Positions 45,820 to 54,045 of a DNA stretch of 64,000 nucleotides are shown one piece after another. The notes under the pieces were generated by a model. The model saw nothing but the letters and a program-made list of their open reading frames with translations, was not told where the DNA came from and made no database searches. The DNA lies in the NCBI GenBank assembly GCA_964398315.1, contig CAYNMV010000010.1:22481-86480 (forward strand), in the 5' to 3' direction. How positions within the stretch are numbered: position 1 is the stretch's first letter; every line of letters starts with the position of its first letter. This DNA is from JADLCB01 sp964398315 (GTDB lineage: Bacteria; Planctomycetota; Phycisphaerae; Tepidisphaerales; Tepidisphaeraceae). Both the position numbers and the translations under genes were made by a program.

Positions 45820-45847
45820 ATTGTAGTGCGATGTTCCACGTGGAACA
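45820..45847 (-). promoter_or_regulatory. nadE promoter overlapping parS site 1
   Basis: Minus strand: TACAAT at 45820-45825, 9 bases before the nadE ATG. Sixteen bases further upstream lies TGTTCC (45842-45847), which is part of the first parS palindrome, in the -35 position. Confidence 0.45.
45832..45847. promoter_or_regulatory. parS site 1 (ParB-binding centromere-like site)
   Basis: TGTTCCACGTGGAACA, a perfect 16-base palindrome that fits the bacterial parS consensus TGTTNCACGTGNAACA. ParB loads here and with ParA segregates the chromosome origin region. Neither parA nor parB lies in the window. Confidence 0.92.
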
Positions 45848-45853
45848 GTGCAT

Positions 45854-45869
45854 TGTTCCACGTGGAACA
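45854..45869. promoter_or_regulatory. parS site 2
   Basis: An identical 16-base palindrome, 6 bases after site 1. Here the symmetry extends to 30 bases (45847-45876). Confidence 0.92.
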
Positions 45870-45924
45870 ATGCACTCTGCCCCGAATCAGGCATCAGGAA
45901 GGCAGAAAAAGGGGGGGCATGCAG

Positions 45925-45940
45925 TGTTCCACGTGGAACA
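45925..45940. promoter_or_regulatory. parS site 3
   Basis: A third identical 16-base palindrome. Symmetry extends to 26 bases (45920-45945). It lies 55 bases after site 2, in the divergent region between nadE and the DUF486 gene. Confidence 0.92.
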
Positions 45941-46007
45941 CTGCACACAACTCACCGCCACCGACCGCCAGTGCGGCAAAACAAGGGGTTTGGACGATAT
46001 CCGTTCC

Positions 46008-46349
46008 ATGCCCATTGCGTTTCAGACGATCTTCCTGCTGACCGTGGCCAATGTCTTTATGACCTTCGCCTGGTATGCCCACCTTAAAGATCTGTCAACC
46101 AAGCCCTGGTACGTGGCGGCGGTGGTGAGCTGGGGGATCGCGTTTTTCGAATACTTGCTACAGGTGCCCGCCAACCGGATCGGTCATGCCGTCCTGACGC
46201 TGCCGCAGCTCAAGATCATCCAGGAGGTCATCACGCTGGCGGTCTTCGTGCCGTTTGCGGTGCTGTATATGGGCAGGGAGGTGGGGTGGAACTATCTGTG
46301 GGCGGGGCTGTGCATGATGGGGGCGGTCTACTTCATCTTCCGGGGATAG
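46008..46349 (+). CDS. DUF486 (DMT-superfamily) membrane protein
   Basis: The product has 113 residues with four hydrophobic segments (AFQTIFLLTVANVFMTFAW, WYVAAVVSWGIAFFEYLLQV, LKIIQEVITLAVFVPFAVLY, YLWAGLCMMGAVYFIF). This length and pattern fit DUF486, a short four-helix relative of drug/metabolite transporters. The ATG at 46008 is chosen; the frame extends back to 45831 only through translated parS palindromes. Substrate unknown. Confidence 0.9.
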   Translation: MPIAFQTIFLLTVANVFMTFAWYAHLKDLSTKPWYVAAVVSWGIAFFEYLLQVPANRIGHAVLTLPQLKIIQEVITLAVFVPFAVLYMGREVGWNYLWAGLCMMGAVYFIFRG

Positions 46350-46374
46350 GTCAGCTCAAGCCGGCTAAGTGGGC

Positions 46375-47652
46375 TCACGCCGCCGAACGGAGCAGCGCCA
46401 TCAGCGGTTTGCCCGGGTCCACGCGCTCGGGGCGCAGCACCGAAACCAGCTCGGCCCCGATGCTGGAAACGGCACCGACCGTTTCGCAGCGCACCACCTT
46501 GTACAGCAGCGTCTTGAGGCTCTTGTCGGGTTGCGGCAGCTGGATGACGAACTGGGTGCCGATCTCGATGCGATCCTTATGCACCAGCCCCAGGCCCGAG
46601 GCCGACACATCGCGCAGTTGCACCAGCAGAGGCACGCCCAGGATGCCACGATAGCAGGGAACGACGCGGATGCGTCCGCTGCGCGTCAGGCGGGCGGCAC
46701 GGCGGCGATTGCGGGGGCTGTCGCTCTCGGCCAGGGACAGCTCCAGCAGGCGCTTGGAGGCATCAGTCAGGATCTGTTCGTAATGGATTGGCGAATTGAG
46801 CCGCACATCGAACAGGTGTGCCAGGTCGGCGGTCTTGCGCCCGATGGTGCAAAGCATGCCATCGCACTTGAGCTCATCCATGTGATACAGCTCGCGCAGC
46901 GCCCGGCGGATGTCACAGATTGACTCCGGCGCAGACTGGCGGCTGAGGAACACATCCGCACAGCGCCCCGCCAGCCAGATGACCTGCGTCACCTGGCGAT
47001 GAACCGGATCCTCTACATCACGCGGGCCGTGGTGGTGGGCGATGGGTACGGCCAGCTCTTCCGGCAGGCTCCAGTGGCGCGCCAGCGCTTCGCCGACCTC
47101 GGGATGGGTGATGCCCAGGTCGTGCGCCTCGATCATCATCAGGCTGGTGTGCATGTCAGCGCGGGCCACCACGTTTCCGTAGTGCCCCGGAACCAGCTGA
47201 TCCAGCACCAGCATGCCGATGTCCATCAGCAGCGCCGCCACCAGGCAGTTATCGGCATGGGTGGGTATGGTCCGCTCTGCAATGATGCGGGCGGCGGTGG
47301 CGGCGTACATGCTGCGTCGCCAGTAGGTCAGGTGATCGAATCCGCCGCTGCTGCGCTGGCTGCGAAAGCTGTGTACCAGTGAGAAGCCCAGCACCAGCAT
47401 CCGCACGGAATGCATGCCGAGCAGGGCGATTGCCTGCTCCAGGCTCGTCACTTTCTGCGGCAGGCCATAGAAGCTGGAATTGACCACGCGCAACAGCCGG
47501 GCTGACAGCGCTGGATCGCGGGATACCGTGTCGCTGATTTCGGCAATCTCGATCTCTTCCTCGCGTGTCTGGCGCAGGACCAGCAGGGCTGCCGCCGGCA
47601 GCGTGGGCAGGACATTGCATTCTTGCAGTCGATCGCGGATTGAGACTGCCAT
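46375..47652 (-). CDS. HDOD domain protein with C-terminal PilZ domain
   Basis: The product has 425 residues. AAGGTGAT precedes the ATG at 47652 by 4 bases, so a longer frame to 47712 is rejected. Residues about 10-210 form an HDOD domain (LPTLPAAALLVL, VNSSFYGLPQKVTSLEQAI, HSVRMLVLGFSL), an HD-like fold without the catalytic metal set. The C-terminal part has the PilZ cyclic-di-GMP motifs RRAAR and DVSASG (residues about 325-365). It probably couples c-di-GMP level to a signalling or motility output in the cytoplasm. Confidence 0.9.
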   Translation of the reverse strand: MAVSIRDRLQECNVLPTLPAAALLVLRQTREEEIEIAEISDTVSRDPALSARLLRVVNSSFYGLPQKVTSLEQAIALLGMHSVRMLVLGFSLVHSFRSQRSSGGFDHLTYWRRSMYAATAARIIAERTIPTHADNCLVAALLMDIGMLVLDQLVPGHYGNVVARADMHTSLMMIEAHDLGITHPEVGEALARHWSLPEELAVPIAHHHGPRDVEDPVHRQVTQVIWLAGRCADVFLSRQSAPESICDIRRALRELYHMDELKCDGMLCTIGRKTADLAHLFDVRLNSPIHYEQILTDASKRLLELSLAESDSPRNRRRAARLTRSGRIRVVPCYRGILGVPLLVQLRDVSASGLGLVHKDRIEIGTQFVIQLPQPDKSLKTLLYKVVRCETVGAVSSIGAELVSVLRPERVDPGKPLMALLRSAA

Positions 47653-47797
47653 ATCACCTTCCCGGGAGACCCTGATTTCAGCCTCACTCGGGGTGGAATC
47701 GGCGCGGCTCACACCACACTTTAGGTCAAACGGTATATGCTGTGCCGTAATCGTGATGCACCGGAACGCCAGTGGGGGATTATCGGCCGGGCGCCGA

Positions 47798-47827
47798 TTG
47801 CGTGAGCCGGGCGGTTGCCGTTACCCT
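47798..47827 (+). promoter_or_regulatory. upp promoter, apparently leaderless
   Basis: TTGCGT (47798-47803), an 18-base spacer and TACCCT (47822-47827) precede the upp ATG by 8 bases. Confidence 0.4.
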
Positions 47828-47835
47828 CTGCCTCC

Positions 47836-48462
47836 ATGCCGCCCCACGTTGTGGTCATTGACCATCCGGTTATCCAGATGAAGCTGACGGAATTGCGGGA
47901 TTTTGCCGCCGACCATCGTCAGTTTCGTTCGCTGCTGGAAGAAATCGCGATGCTGATGACCTACGAGGTGACACGCGACTGGCCGACCCGGCCCCGCCTG
48001 GTGCAGACCCCGCTGGAGCGCATGACCGGGCGGGCGCTGGCACGGCAGGTGACACTGGTGCCGATCCTGCGCGCCGGACTGGGCATGGCCGGGGGTGTCC
48101 TGCGGCTGCTGCCCGATGCCCGCATGGGGCACATCGGCGTCTACCGCGATGAAGCGACGCTGGAGCCGGTGACGTATTACCAGAAGCTCCCGCCGGATAT
48201 CGCCCAGACCGAGGTGCTGATCATCGACCCGATGCTGGCCACCGGCGGCAGCGCGGCCGGGGCGATGTCATACCTCAAGGAGGCGGGCGTCAGCAGCATG
48301 CGCTTCGTCTGCCTGGTGGCGGCCCCCGAGGGTATCGCCTTTCTTCACGACCGCCATCCCGAGGTCCCGATCTACTGCGCGGCGGTGGACCGGCAACTCA
48401 ACGGCGACGGCTATATCCTCCCCGGCCTGGGAGACGCGGGAGACCGGTTTTTTGGGACGTAA
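47836..48462 (+). CDS. upp: Uracil phosphoribosyltransferase
   Basis: Salvages uracil with PRPP to UMP. The 208-residue product has the typical N-terminus VVVIDHPVIQMKLTELRD, TPLERMTGR, VPILRAGLGMAGGVLRLLP, the PRPP-binding IIDPMLATGGSAAGAM and the C-terminal YILPGLGDAGDRFFGT. The start at 47836 fits the family; no Shine-Dalgarno sequence is present. Divergent from the HDOD-PilZ gene and followed by terC. Confidence 0.96.
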   Translation: MPPHVVVIDHPVIQMKLTELRDFAADHRQFRSLLEEIAMLMTYEVTRDWPTRPRLVQTPLERMTGRALARQVTLVPILRAGLGMAGGVLRLLPDARMGHIGVYRDEATLEPVTYYQKLPPDIAQTEVLIIDPMLATGGSAAGAMSYLKEAGVSSMRFVCLVAAPEGIAFLHDRHPEVPIYCAAVDRQLNGDGYILPGLGDAGDRFFGT

Positions 48463-48504
48463 TGCCCCGGGCCCCATCCGGGTCGTGCGTTGATTGAAGG
48501 AACT

Positions 48505-49731
48505 ATGCTCGTTTTCTGGATCGGTTTCATCGTTTTCGTGCTCCTGATGCTGGCGCTGGACCTGGGTGTCTTCCACCGCAAGGCGCACACGGTTGGGCTG
48601 CGCGAGGCCTTGGGCTGGTCGGCTGTCTGGATCACGCTGGCGCTGCTGTTCAACGTCTTCATCTACTTTGCCTATCACCATCACTGGCTGGGCATCGGCA
48701 AGGCGCCCGATGGCACCGTCCGAATCGATCCGGTGGATAAGCTCCCGCTCAACGGAGTGAACGCCGCCACCAAGTTTTTCACCGGCTATGTGATCGAGAA
48801 GAGCCTCAGCGTCGACAACATCTTCGTCATCGCCCTAATTTTCGCCTTCTTCAAGATCCCCGGGAAATACCAGCACCGCGTGCTGTTCTGGGGCATTATC
48901 GGCGCGCTGATCATGCGCGGCGTCTTCATCGGCGTGGGCGCTGTGCTGATTGCCAAGGCGCACTGGATTCTCTACCTCTTTGGTGCTTTCCTGATCTACA
49001 CCTCCTGGAAAATGCTCACCAGCGAGGAAGACCCCGACCCCAATAAGAACTTCCTGGTGCGCTTTGCCTACCGCCATTTCCCCATCACCCCCGAGCTGCA
49101 CGGCCAGCATTTCGTCGTGCGGGAACACGATGTCAAAAGGGTCGAGGAGCCGGGCGAGCATCCCGAACCACCGCAAGTTGAGGCTGATGAGCCGGCGAAT
49201 GGCACCATCGAGACCCGCGATCTGCCGGCCGATGCCGCTCCGACCGCCGATGTCGTCGCCCAGCCGCCGCACCGGCCGACACATGCCCATCACGGGCGGG
49301 TTGTGCTCACGCCGCTTGCACTGGCACTGATCGTTGTGGAGGGGACCGACCTGGTCTTCGCGGTGGATTCGATTCCCGCCATCTTCGCCATCACCGGCGA
49401 TCCGTTCCTGGTCTTCACCAGCAATATCTTCGCGATCCTGGGTCTGCGGGCGCTGTACTTTGCCCTGGCCGGTATCCTCGGCAAGTTCTACTACCTCAAG
49501 ATGTCGCTGGCGGTGGTGCTGGGGCTGGTGGGTGTGAAGATGCTGGTGGCTGACTTCCTCAAGCAGTGGGAGTGGCTCAAGCACAATCTCAGCTTCATCA
49601 CACTGGGACTGATCGCGCTGATCCTGGCGAGCGGTATCATCGCCAGCGTCATCCGCGCCCGCCGGCTGGGCCTCTCCCCCGATGCGCCGCCGCCCACCGG
49701 AAGCGCTGCCCCCGCGAAGGAGCCGCAGTAG
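48505..49731 (+). CDS. TerC-family integral membrane protein
   Basis: The product has 408 residues. Seven or more membrane segments include the acidic intramembrane motifs of TerC proteins (LALDLGVF near residue 20, FTGYVIEKSLSVDN, and EGTDLVFAVDSIPAI). A hydrophilic cytoplasmic insert of about 90 residues (about 195-270, rich in Glu, Pro and His) splits the two halves. The ATG at 48505 follows GAAGGA. TerC proteins are linked to manganese export and metalation of exported proteins, or tellurite resistance. The 43-base leader is too short for a manganese riboswitch. Confidence 0.92.
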   Translation: MLVFWIGFIVFVLLMLALDLGVFHRKAHTVGLREALGWSAVWITLALLFNVFIYFAYHHHWLGIGKAPDGTVRIDPVDKLPLNGVNAATKFFTGYVIEKSLSVDNIFVIALIFAFFKIPGKYQHRVLFWGIIGALIMRGVFIGVGAVLIAKAHWILYLFGAFLIYTSWKMLTSEEDPDPNKNFLVRFAYRHFPITPELHGQHFVVREHDVKRVEEPGEHPEPPQVEADEPANGTIETRDLPADAAPTADVVAQPPHRPTHAHHGRVVLTPLALALIVVEGTDLVFAVDSIPAIFAITGDPFLVFTSNIFAILGLRALYFALAGILGKFYYLKMSLAVVLGLVGVKMLVADFLKQWEWLKHNLSFITLGLIALILASGIIASVIRARRLGLSPDAPPPTGSAAPAKEPQ

Positions 49732-49895
49732 CGCCGGTGCCGCATCCTTGGGATGCCAGACTACGGGCATACAGCGCGCAAACCTGCACAGTCCGAGCGG
49801 GACACCAGCCAGCCCCCCGGTTGACAGCGCTTCGGCCCGCGCGTGGCAGAACATCAAAGCCCGGCAACGGATGGGAGGATCAGAATTTTGCGTGA

Positions 49896-50213
49896 CCGCC
49901 GGCCGGCGGCGCGGTCAGTGCATCGGGCCTGAAGGTTGAAGCGGCCGATGGGCCGGGGGGCAAGAAAGTCTGGAAGGTCGTGTCAGTGGAACCCGGTTCA
50001 CAGGCGGCGAAAAACGGCATCGAGCCGGGCGATCTGCTCACCGCCGCCTGGAACGGCCAGGGGCAGGGGATTGACATCTCTCCTGATGCCGGCGAAGCCG
50101 CGCTGGGTGGTGTGCTGGCGCTGCGCAACTTCAAAATGACGATTCACCGTCCCTCCCTGGCCGCCGCCGGCGAAGACCCGATCATCAACCTGCACGTCAT
50201 AGGGACAGAGTAG
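49896..50213 (+). pseudogene. Orphan PDZ-domain fragment
   Basis: In one frame, after a stop at 49893, the sequence reads as a good PDZ domain: GLKVEAADGPGGKKVWKVVS, then VEPGSQAAKNGIEPGDLL, ending in LHVIGTE. No ATG or GTG precedes the domain in this frame; the first GTG (49980) would cut off its first strands. The 5' part of a larger protein, often a protease or a signal-peptide-bearing adaptor, has probably been lost. A non-standard start cannot be excluded. Confidence 0.5.
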
Positions 50214-50253
50214 CGCAGTGGCCGATGGGCCTGCTGTTTGGCACACTTTCCCG

Positions 50254-50991
50254 TCACGGCCCATCCGCCTGTAGCGGTGGCTGCAGGCGCCATTCGGTTG
50301 TGAAGCTGAAGCGCTCGCCGGGGTGGAGTTGAAAGCGATCGCTCAAAAGCGTTGCCGGCGGATCGTCAAAGTAGCGATCGTAAGGACGCTCGCGGAAGCC
50401 GCGCAGCTCGATGCGGCCGAGGGGCGTGCGCAGCTCGTACAGGTCCGGCTGGGCGAGGCGTGGCGTGGCCTGCTCATCCAGCGGGATGCGCAGCGCCAGC
50501 AGCCCGTCGAGGCGGGTGGTGTCCTGGTTCTGCACGATGTACGTGGCCAGCAGTGAATGGCCATCCAGGCAGTAGATCTTGCGCCAGCCAACCTGGCCGG
50601 TGGCATCTTCGCCGATGTACTGCCAGGTCTGGTCATCGCGCTTTTCGATGTATCCCTGGGTTGATCCGGTGGGGTGATCCGCCCCGCGCACCGCCACCGC
50701 GCTGCCGGGTGAGGCAACCAGGTTCTGCGAGCCATCCGGCGCACCCCAGTACAGCACATCGCCGTGGGTTTCATCGATGACAACGCGAATCAGCCGGTTG
50801 CGCAGCTCATAGCCACCCGACACGCGCGCAAGGGTTGTCGGGCCGGTGCGCTGCGGGTCGAAGCGCTCGGCCATCGACAGATCCGGGCGCGGCGCACAGG
50901 AAACACACGCCATCAGGATGGCCAGCACCAGCCCCGCCCCGCGCCAGCGCCGGGCGGGGGACCAGCCAGGCAGAGAATGTCGGGAACGCAT
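50254..50991 (-). CDS. Lipoprotein of the aldose-epimerase-like/beta-sandwich type
   Basis: The product has 245 residues. A basic start followed by LVLAILMAC gives a lipobox (LMAC) with lipidation near residue 28. The mature part is beta-rich (LIRVVIDETHGDVLYWGAPD, VGWRKIYCLDGHSLLATYIV, RFSFTTEWRL), which by shape recalls galactose-mutarotase-like sandwiches, although catalytic residues are not identified. A start at 51024 is an alternative; neither has a strong ribosome site. Function unknown. Confidence 0.75.
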   Translation of the reverse strand: MRSRHSLPGWSPARRWRGAGLVLAILMACVSCAPRPDLSMAERFDPQRTGPTTLARVSGGYELRNRLIRVVIDETHGDVLYWGAPDGSQNLVASPGSAVAVRGADHPTGSTQGYIEKRDDQTWQYIGEDATGQVGWRKIYCLDGHSLLATYIVQNQDTTRLDGLLALRIPLDEQATPRLAQPDLYELRTPLGRIELRGFRERPYDRYFDDPPATLLSDRFQLHPGERFSFTTEWRLQPPLQADGP

Positions 50992-51128
50992 GGGCCGCAA
51001 GCCCGTGCCGCGGCGGTGGCTCATATCCAGACAACATAGGCTCACCCGACCCGTCGGAGCAAGGCGCGCCACAAACCCGGCACCCGCACAGATCCGATGG
51101 CGTGATTCAGCCGGAGCCAAAGGAAGGA

Positions 51129-53309
51129 TCACCGCTGCGCACCTGGCGGCAGGTCTGCTGCCAGCGGGCCACTGGGGGCGGGCGCAGGGGATGAAACCGC
51201 CGTTGGCTTCTCAGCCTTGCGCACGATCAGCAGAGAGGTAGGGCAGTCCCGGGCGATGCGCTCGGAGCGCCAGCCGAACAGTTGCGATGCCAGCCCCCAT
51301 TCATTGGCCACGCCGATGATCACCAGGTCGTGGCGCCGGGCTTCATCCAGCACCAGGTCGATGGGCTGATCGCTTTCGACCGTGCGAAACGTGACCTGGC
51401 TGTTGTGGCGCAGGGGATGAAAGAGGCGCTCGACCGCCTGTTGCAGGTCCGGCTCCGGCTCATCGGCCCGGTGGGGGGCGGCGATGTGCAGCACGGTGAC
51501 GGCCGCATTGCTGGTGCGGGCGATCCGCCGGGCCAGTTCCAGCGCGAAGCGGTCGTGGCGGCTGCCCATGTAAGGGACCAGCACGCTCTTGACCTGCCGC
51601 AGCCCCCGGTCAAAGAGAATGGCGACATCGGTTTCCGCCGCCCGCGTCAGCACGCGGTGCACGGTGCCGCCCAGCAGGGTGGTCCCCAGCACCGGCTTGT
51701 GGAAGCCCATCAGGATCAGGTTCGATGCGCTGGCCTCGGCGATGGTGGCGATATCGCTGGGCACCTCGCGCGAGACTTGCGAGCGCGCCTCCACTTCCAT
51801 TCCCAGGCGATGCGCTTCCTGCATCAGCGGCTGCAGCGCGGGGTGGTCGGCCGGGTCGATCTCGGCGTCGCGGGCGCTGTCGTAGGCTTCCTGGGCGATG
51901 GGACGGCGCAGGTAGAGCGCGGTGATGCGCCGATGCCGACCGGCCGCCGCGCCGCCGGACAGCAGGTCGGCCATGAACACCAGCGGGGGCCCGCTGCGCG
52001 GCAACGACACCGGGATCAGGATCGCCGGCGCTCCCGGGGCCAGCACCTTGCGGGCCTCGGCCTCGCGTTGAATCAGCAGCCGCCGGGGGTAGACCCAGTG
52101 CAGCAGCGGCACCGTCATGGCGGTCGTCACCAGGGCCATGATGACCATCATGGCGAAGACGGTATCGTTGATGACCCCCAGGTCCAGGCCGATTTTCAGG
52201 ATCACCAGTTCCATCAGCCCGCGCGTGTTCATCAGCACGCCGACGGCCGAGGATTCGCGCCAGTCGCTGCCGGTCAGCCGTGCGGCACCGGCGGCCCCGA
52301 AAATCTTGCCGCAGCAGGCGATCGTCACCACCAGGGCGGTGTACCCAATGGTGTCGGCCCGGAAGACATCGCGCAGGTCGGCCTGCAGGCCGGTATAGGC
52401 GAAGAAGAGCGGCAGCAGGAAGACGATGGTGAAGTCTTCGAACTTGTCAGTCAGGTGGCGGATGAAGCGCATGTGCTTGGGCATGATCGCCCCCAGCAGA
52501 AATGCGCCGAACAGGGCATGGATGCCGATCCATTCGCTGGCCCAGGCCGAAGCGCACAGCAGCAGGAAGATCACCGCAACCACGTTGCCGTTGAGCCGCT
52601 CCTGCCGCTCGTAGATTGCCTGCAGACGCCCCAGCAGCGGCTTGACCACGAAAAGCATGAACAGGACATACAGCACCGCCAGCCCCGCGGTGCGGGCGGC
52701 ATCGCCCGGGCCTTCGTAGCGGGCCACCGCCACCACAAATGCCAGCGCACACCACGCGATGACATCATTGACCGCCGCCGCCGTCAGGCTGATCGTCCCC
52801 ACCCGGGTCTTGTGCAGGCTGCGTTCGCTGAGGATGCGGGCCAGCACCGGAAACGCCGTCACGCTGACGGCCGTGCCCATGAACAGGGCAGATGCCTGGA
52901 AGTTGCTGTTGGCAACCCCGTGAAAAATGCGCTCGTAGAGGAAGAACGTCAGGCCGATGCCGAGGAGGAAGGGGACGGCAATGGAGCTGATGCTGATCAG
53001 CACCGCGCTTCTGCCCTTGCTGCGCAGGGCGGCCGGGTCAAACTCCAGCCCGACCAGGAACAGGAAGAAGATGACGCCCAACTGGCTCAGGATATTGAGG
53101 GCGGGCAGGCTCTCTGCGGGAAAGAGGGTGGCGAATGCCCCCGGGCTGACCGCGCCCAACAGCGTCGGCCCGAGCATGATCCCGGCGAGGATCTCCCCGA
53201 TCACCTGCGGCTGCCGCAGCCGTGCAAATACAAGCCCCATCAGCCGGCTCAGCGCAATAATCAGCCCCGCCTGCAGCAGGAGCATCAGGATCGGGTGAGA
53301 ACTGTGCAT
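51129..53309 (-). CDS. CPA2-family cation/proton antiporter with C-terminal USP domains
   Basis: The product has 726 residues. Residues about 1-400 hold 12-13 hydrophobic segments of the Kef/NapA-type exchanger (RQPQVIGEILAGIMLGP, FLFLVGLEFDP, AAAVNDVIAWCAL with the conserved ND pair, and GVLMNTRGLMELVIL). The remainder, about residues 430-700, forms two universal-stress-protein-like units (SNLILMGFHKP, VKSVLVPYMGSRHDRFALE, HDLVIIGVANEWGL). The start at 53309 is chosen because the longer frame would run across aroK. It exchanges Na+ or K+ for protons at the inner membrane, gated perhaps by nucleotide binding to the USP part. Confidence 0.92.
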   Translation of the reverse strand: MHSSHPILMLLLQAGLIIALSRLMGLVFARLRQPQVIGEILAGIMLGPTLLGAVSPGAFATLFPAESLPALNILSQLGVIFFLFLVGLEFDPAALRSKGRSAVLISISSIAVPFLLGIGLTFFLYERIFHGVANSNFQASALFMGTAVSVTAFPVLARILSERSLHKTRVGTISLTAAAVNDVIAWCALAFVVAVARYEGPGDAARTAGLAVLYVLFMLFVVKPLLGRLQAIYERQERLNGNVVAVIFLLLCASAWASEWIGIHALFGAFLLGAIMPKHMRFIRHLTDKFEDFTIVFLLPLFFAYTGLQADLRDVFRADTIGYTALVVTIACCGKIFGAAGAARLTGSDWRESSAVGVLMNTRGLMELVILKIGLDLGVINDTVFAMMVIMALVTTAMTVPLLHWVYPRRLLIQREAEARKVLAPGAPAILIPVSLPRSGPPLVFMADLLSGGAAAGRHRRITALYLRRPIAQEAYDSARDAEIDPADHPALQPLMQEAHRLGMEVEARSQVSREVPSDIATIAEASASNLILMGFHKPVLGTTLLGGTVHRVLTRAAETDVAILFDRGLRQVKSVLVPYMGSRHDRFALELARRIARTSNAAVTVLHIAAPHRADEPEPDLQQAVERLFHPLRHNSQVTFRTVESDQPIDLVLDEARRHDLVIIGVANEWGLASQLFGWRSERIARDCPTSLLIVRKAEKPTAVSSPAPAPSGPLAADLPPGAQR

Positions 53310-53320
53310 ACGCCGTGGCC

Positions 53321-53348
53321 ATCGTACTGGGGCAGTGACAAGTGACAA
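53321..53348 (-). promoter_or_regulatory. Promoter of the CPA2 antiporter gene
   Basis: Minus strand: TTGTCA (53343-53348), a 16-base spacer and TACGAT (53321-53326), 11 bases before the ATG at 53309. It overlaps the divergent aroK promoter. Confidence 0.45.
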
Positions 53349-53362
53349 ATCACCGGTAACAT
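53335..53362 (+). promoter_or_regulatory. aroK promoter, apparently leaderless
   Basis: GTGACA (53335-53340), a 16-base spacer and TAACAT (53357-53362), 8 bases before the aroK ATG. Confidence 0.45.
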
Positions 53363-53370
53363 CCTCCCCC

Positions 53371-53886
53371 ATGAGTATCATCCTGATCGGATACCGCGGC
53401 AGTGGAAAGAGCACGATCGGCCGGAAACTGGCTGATCGGCTGTGGCAGACGTTTGTCGATACGGATGAAATGATTGTCCGCCGGGCCGGCAAGAGCATCC
53501 GCGAGATTTTCGAGCAGGATGGCGAGCCGGCCTTCCGCGACCTGGAAACGCTGGTGCTCAAGGAGGCGCTGCTGCTGGAAGAGCACGTCATTGCCCTGGG
53601 CGGCGGGGCCATCCTGCGCCAGGAGAACCGGGCGGCCATCCGCGAATCAGGGCACCGGGTGATCTATCTCAAGTGCGAGCCGGCCACTTTGGCCGAGCGC
53701 ATCGCCGCCGACCCGCAAACGGCTGCCAACCGGCCTGCCCTCAGCGCCGTCGGCTCAAGTGCCGATGAAGTAGAGCATGTGCTGGCCGAGCGCGAGCCGT
53801 TGTACCGGGAGGTCATGCATGCGGAACTGGACGTGACGAACCTCTCCCCGGATGATGCGGTGGTCTATATCGTGCGGATGATGTGA
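53371..53886 (+). CDS. aroK: Shikimate kinase
   Basis: Phosphorylates shikimate at the 3-hydroxyl in the pathway to aromatic amino acids. The 171-residue product carries Walker A GYRGSGKST at residues 7-15, the shikimate-binding Asp region FVDTDEMIVRRAG, FRDLETLVL, the GGG motif ALGGGAIL and the RPAL lid segment. The start at 53371 gives the standard N-terminus. No other aro gene is adjacent. Divergent from the antiporter gene, with only 61 bases between the starts. Confidence 0.95.
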   Translation: MSIILIGYRGSGKSTIGRKLADRLWQTFVDTDEMIVRRAGKSIREIFEQDGEPAFRDLETLVLKEALLLEEHVIALGGGAILRQENRAAIRESGHRVIYLKCEPATLAERIAADPQTAANRPALSAVGSSADEVEHVLAEREPLYREVMHAELDVTNLSPDDAVVYIVRMM

Positions 53887-54045
53887 ATGAAGCAGGTAAC
53901 GGACTCGCCATGCACCCGGCCGAACGCAGTTGCGCCGGTGGAGCGCAAGGCTTCGCCGCCGGCATTGGGACCAGTGCCGCGTTGGATGGGTTCCTGACTG
54001 GATCTGCTCCTGTGTGCCGCCCGGCCGGTTCGCCTTTGGATAAAT

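Noticed and set aside
45811..46007. Extended reading frames upstream of nadE and the DUF486 gene containing FHVEQ-type peptides
   Set aside because: These residues are translations of the parS palindromes. The family-typical starts lie inside at 45810 and 46008.
48463..48504. Manganese (yybP-ykoY) riboswitch before the TerC gene
   Set aside because: Only about 42 bases separate the genes, too short for the aptamer.
50224..50265. GATGGGCC/GGCCCATC as a bidirectional terminator
   Set aside because: The right arm lies inside the coding end of the lipoprotein gene, the loop is long and no T-run follows.
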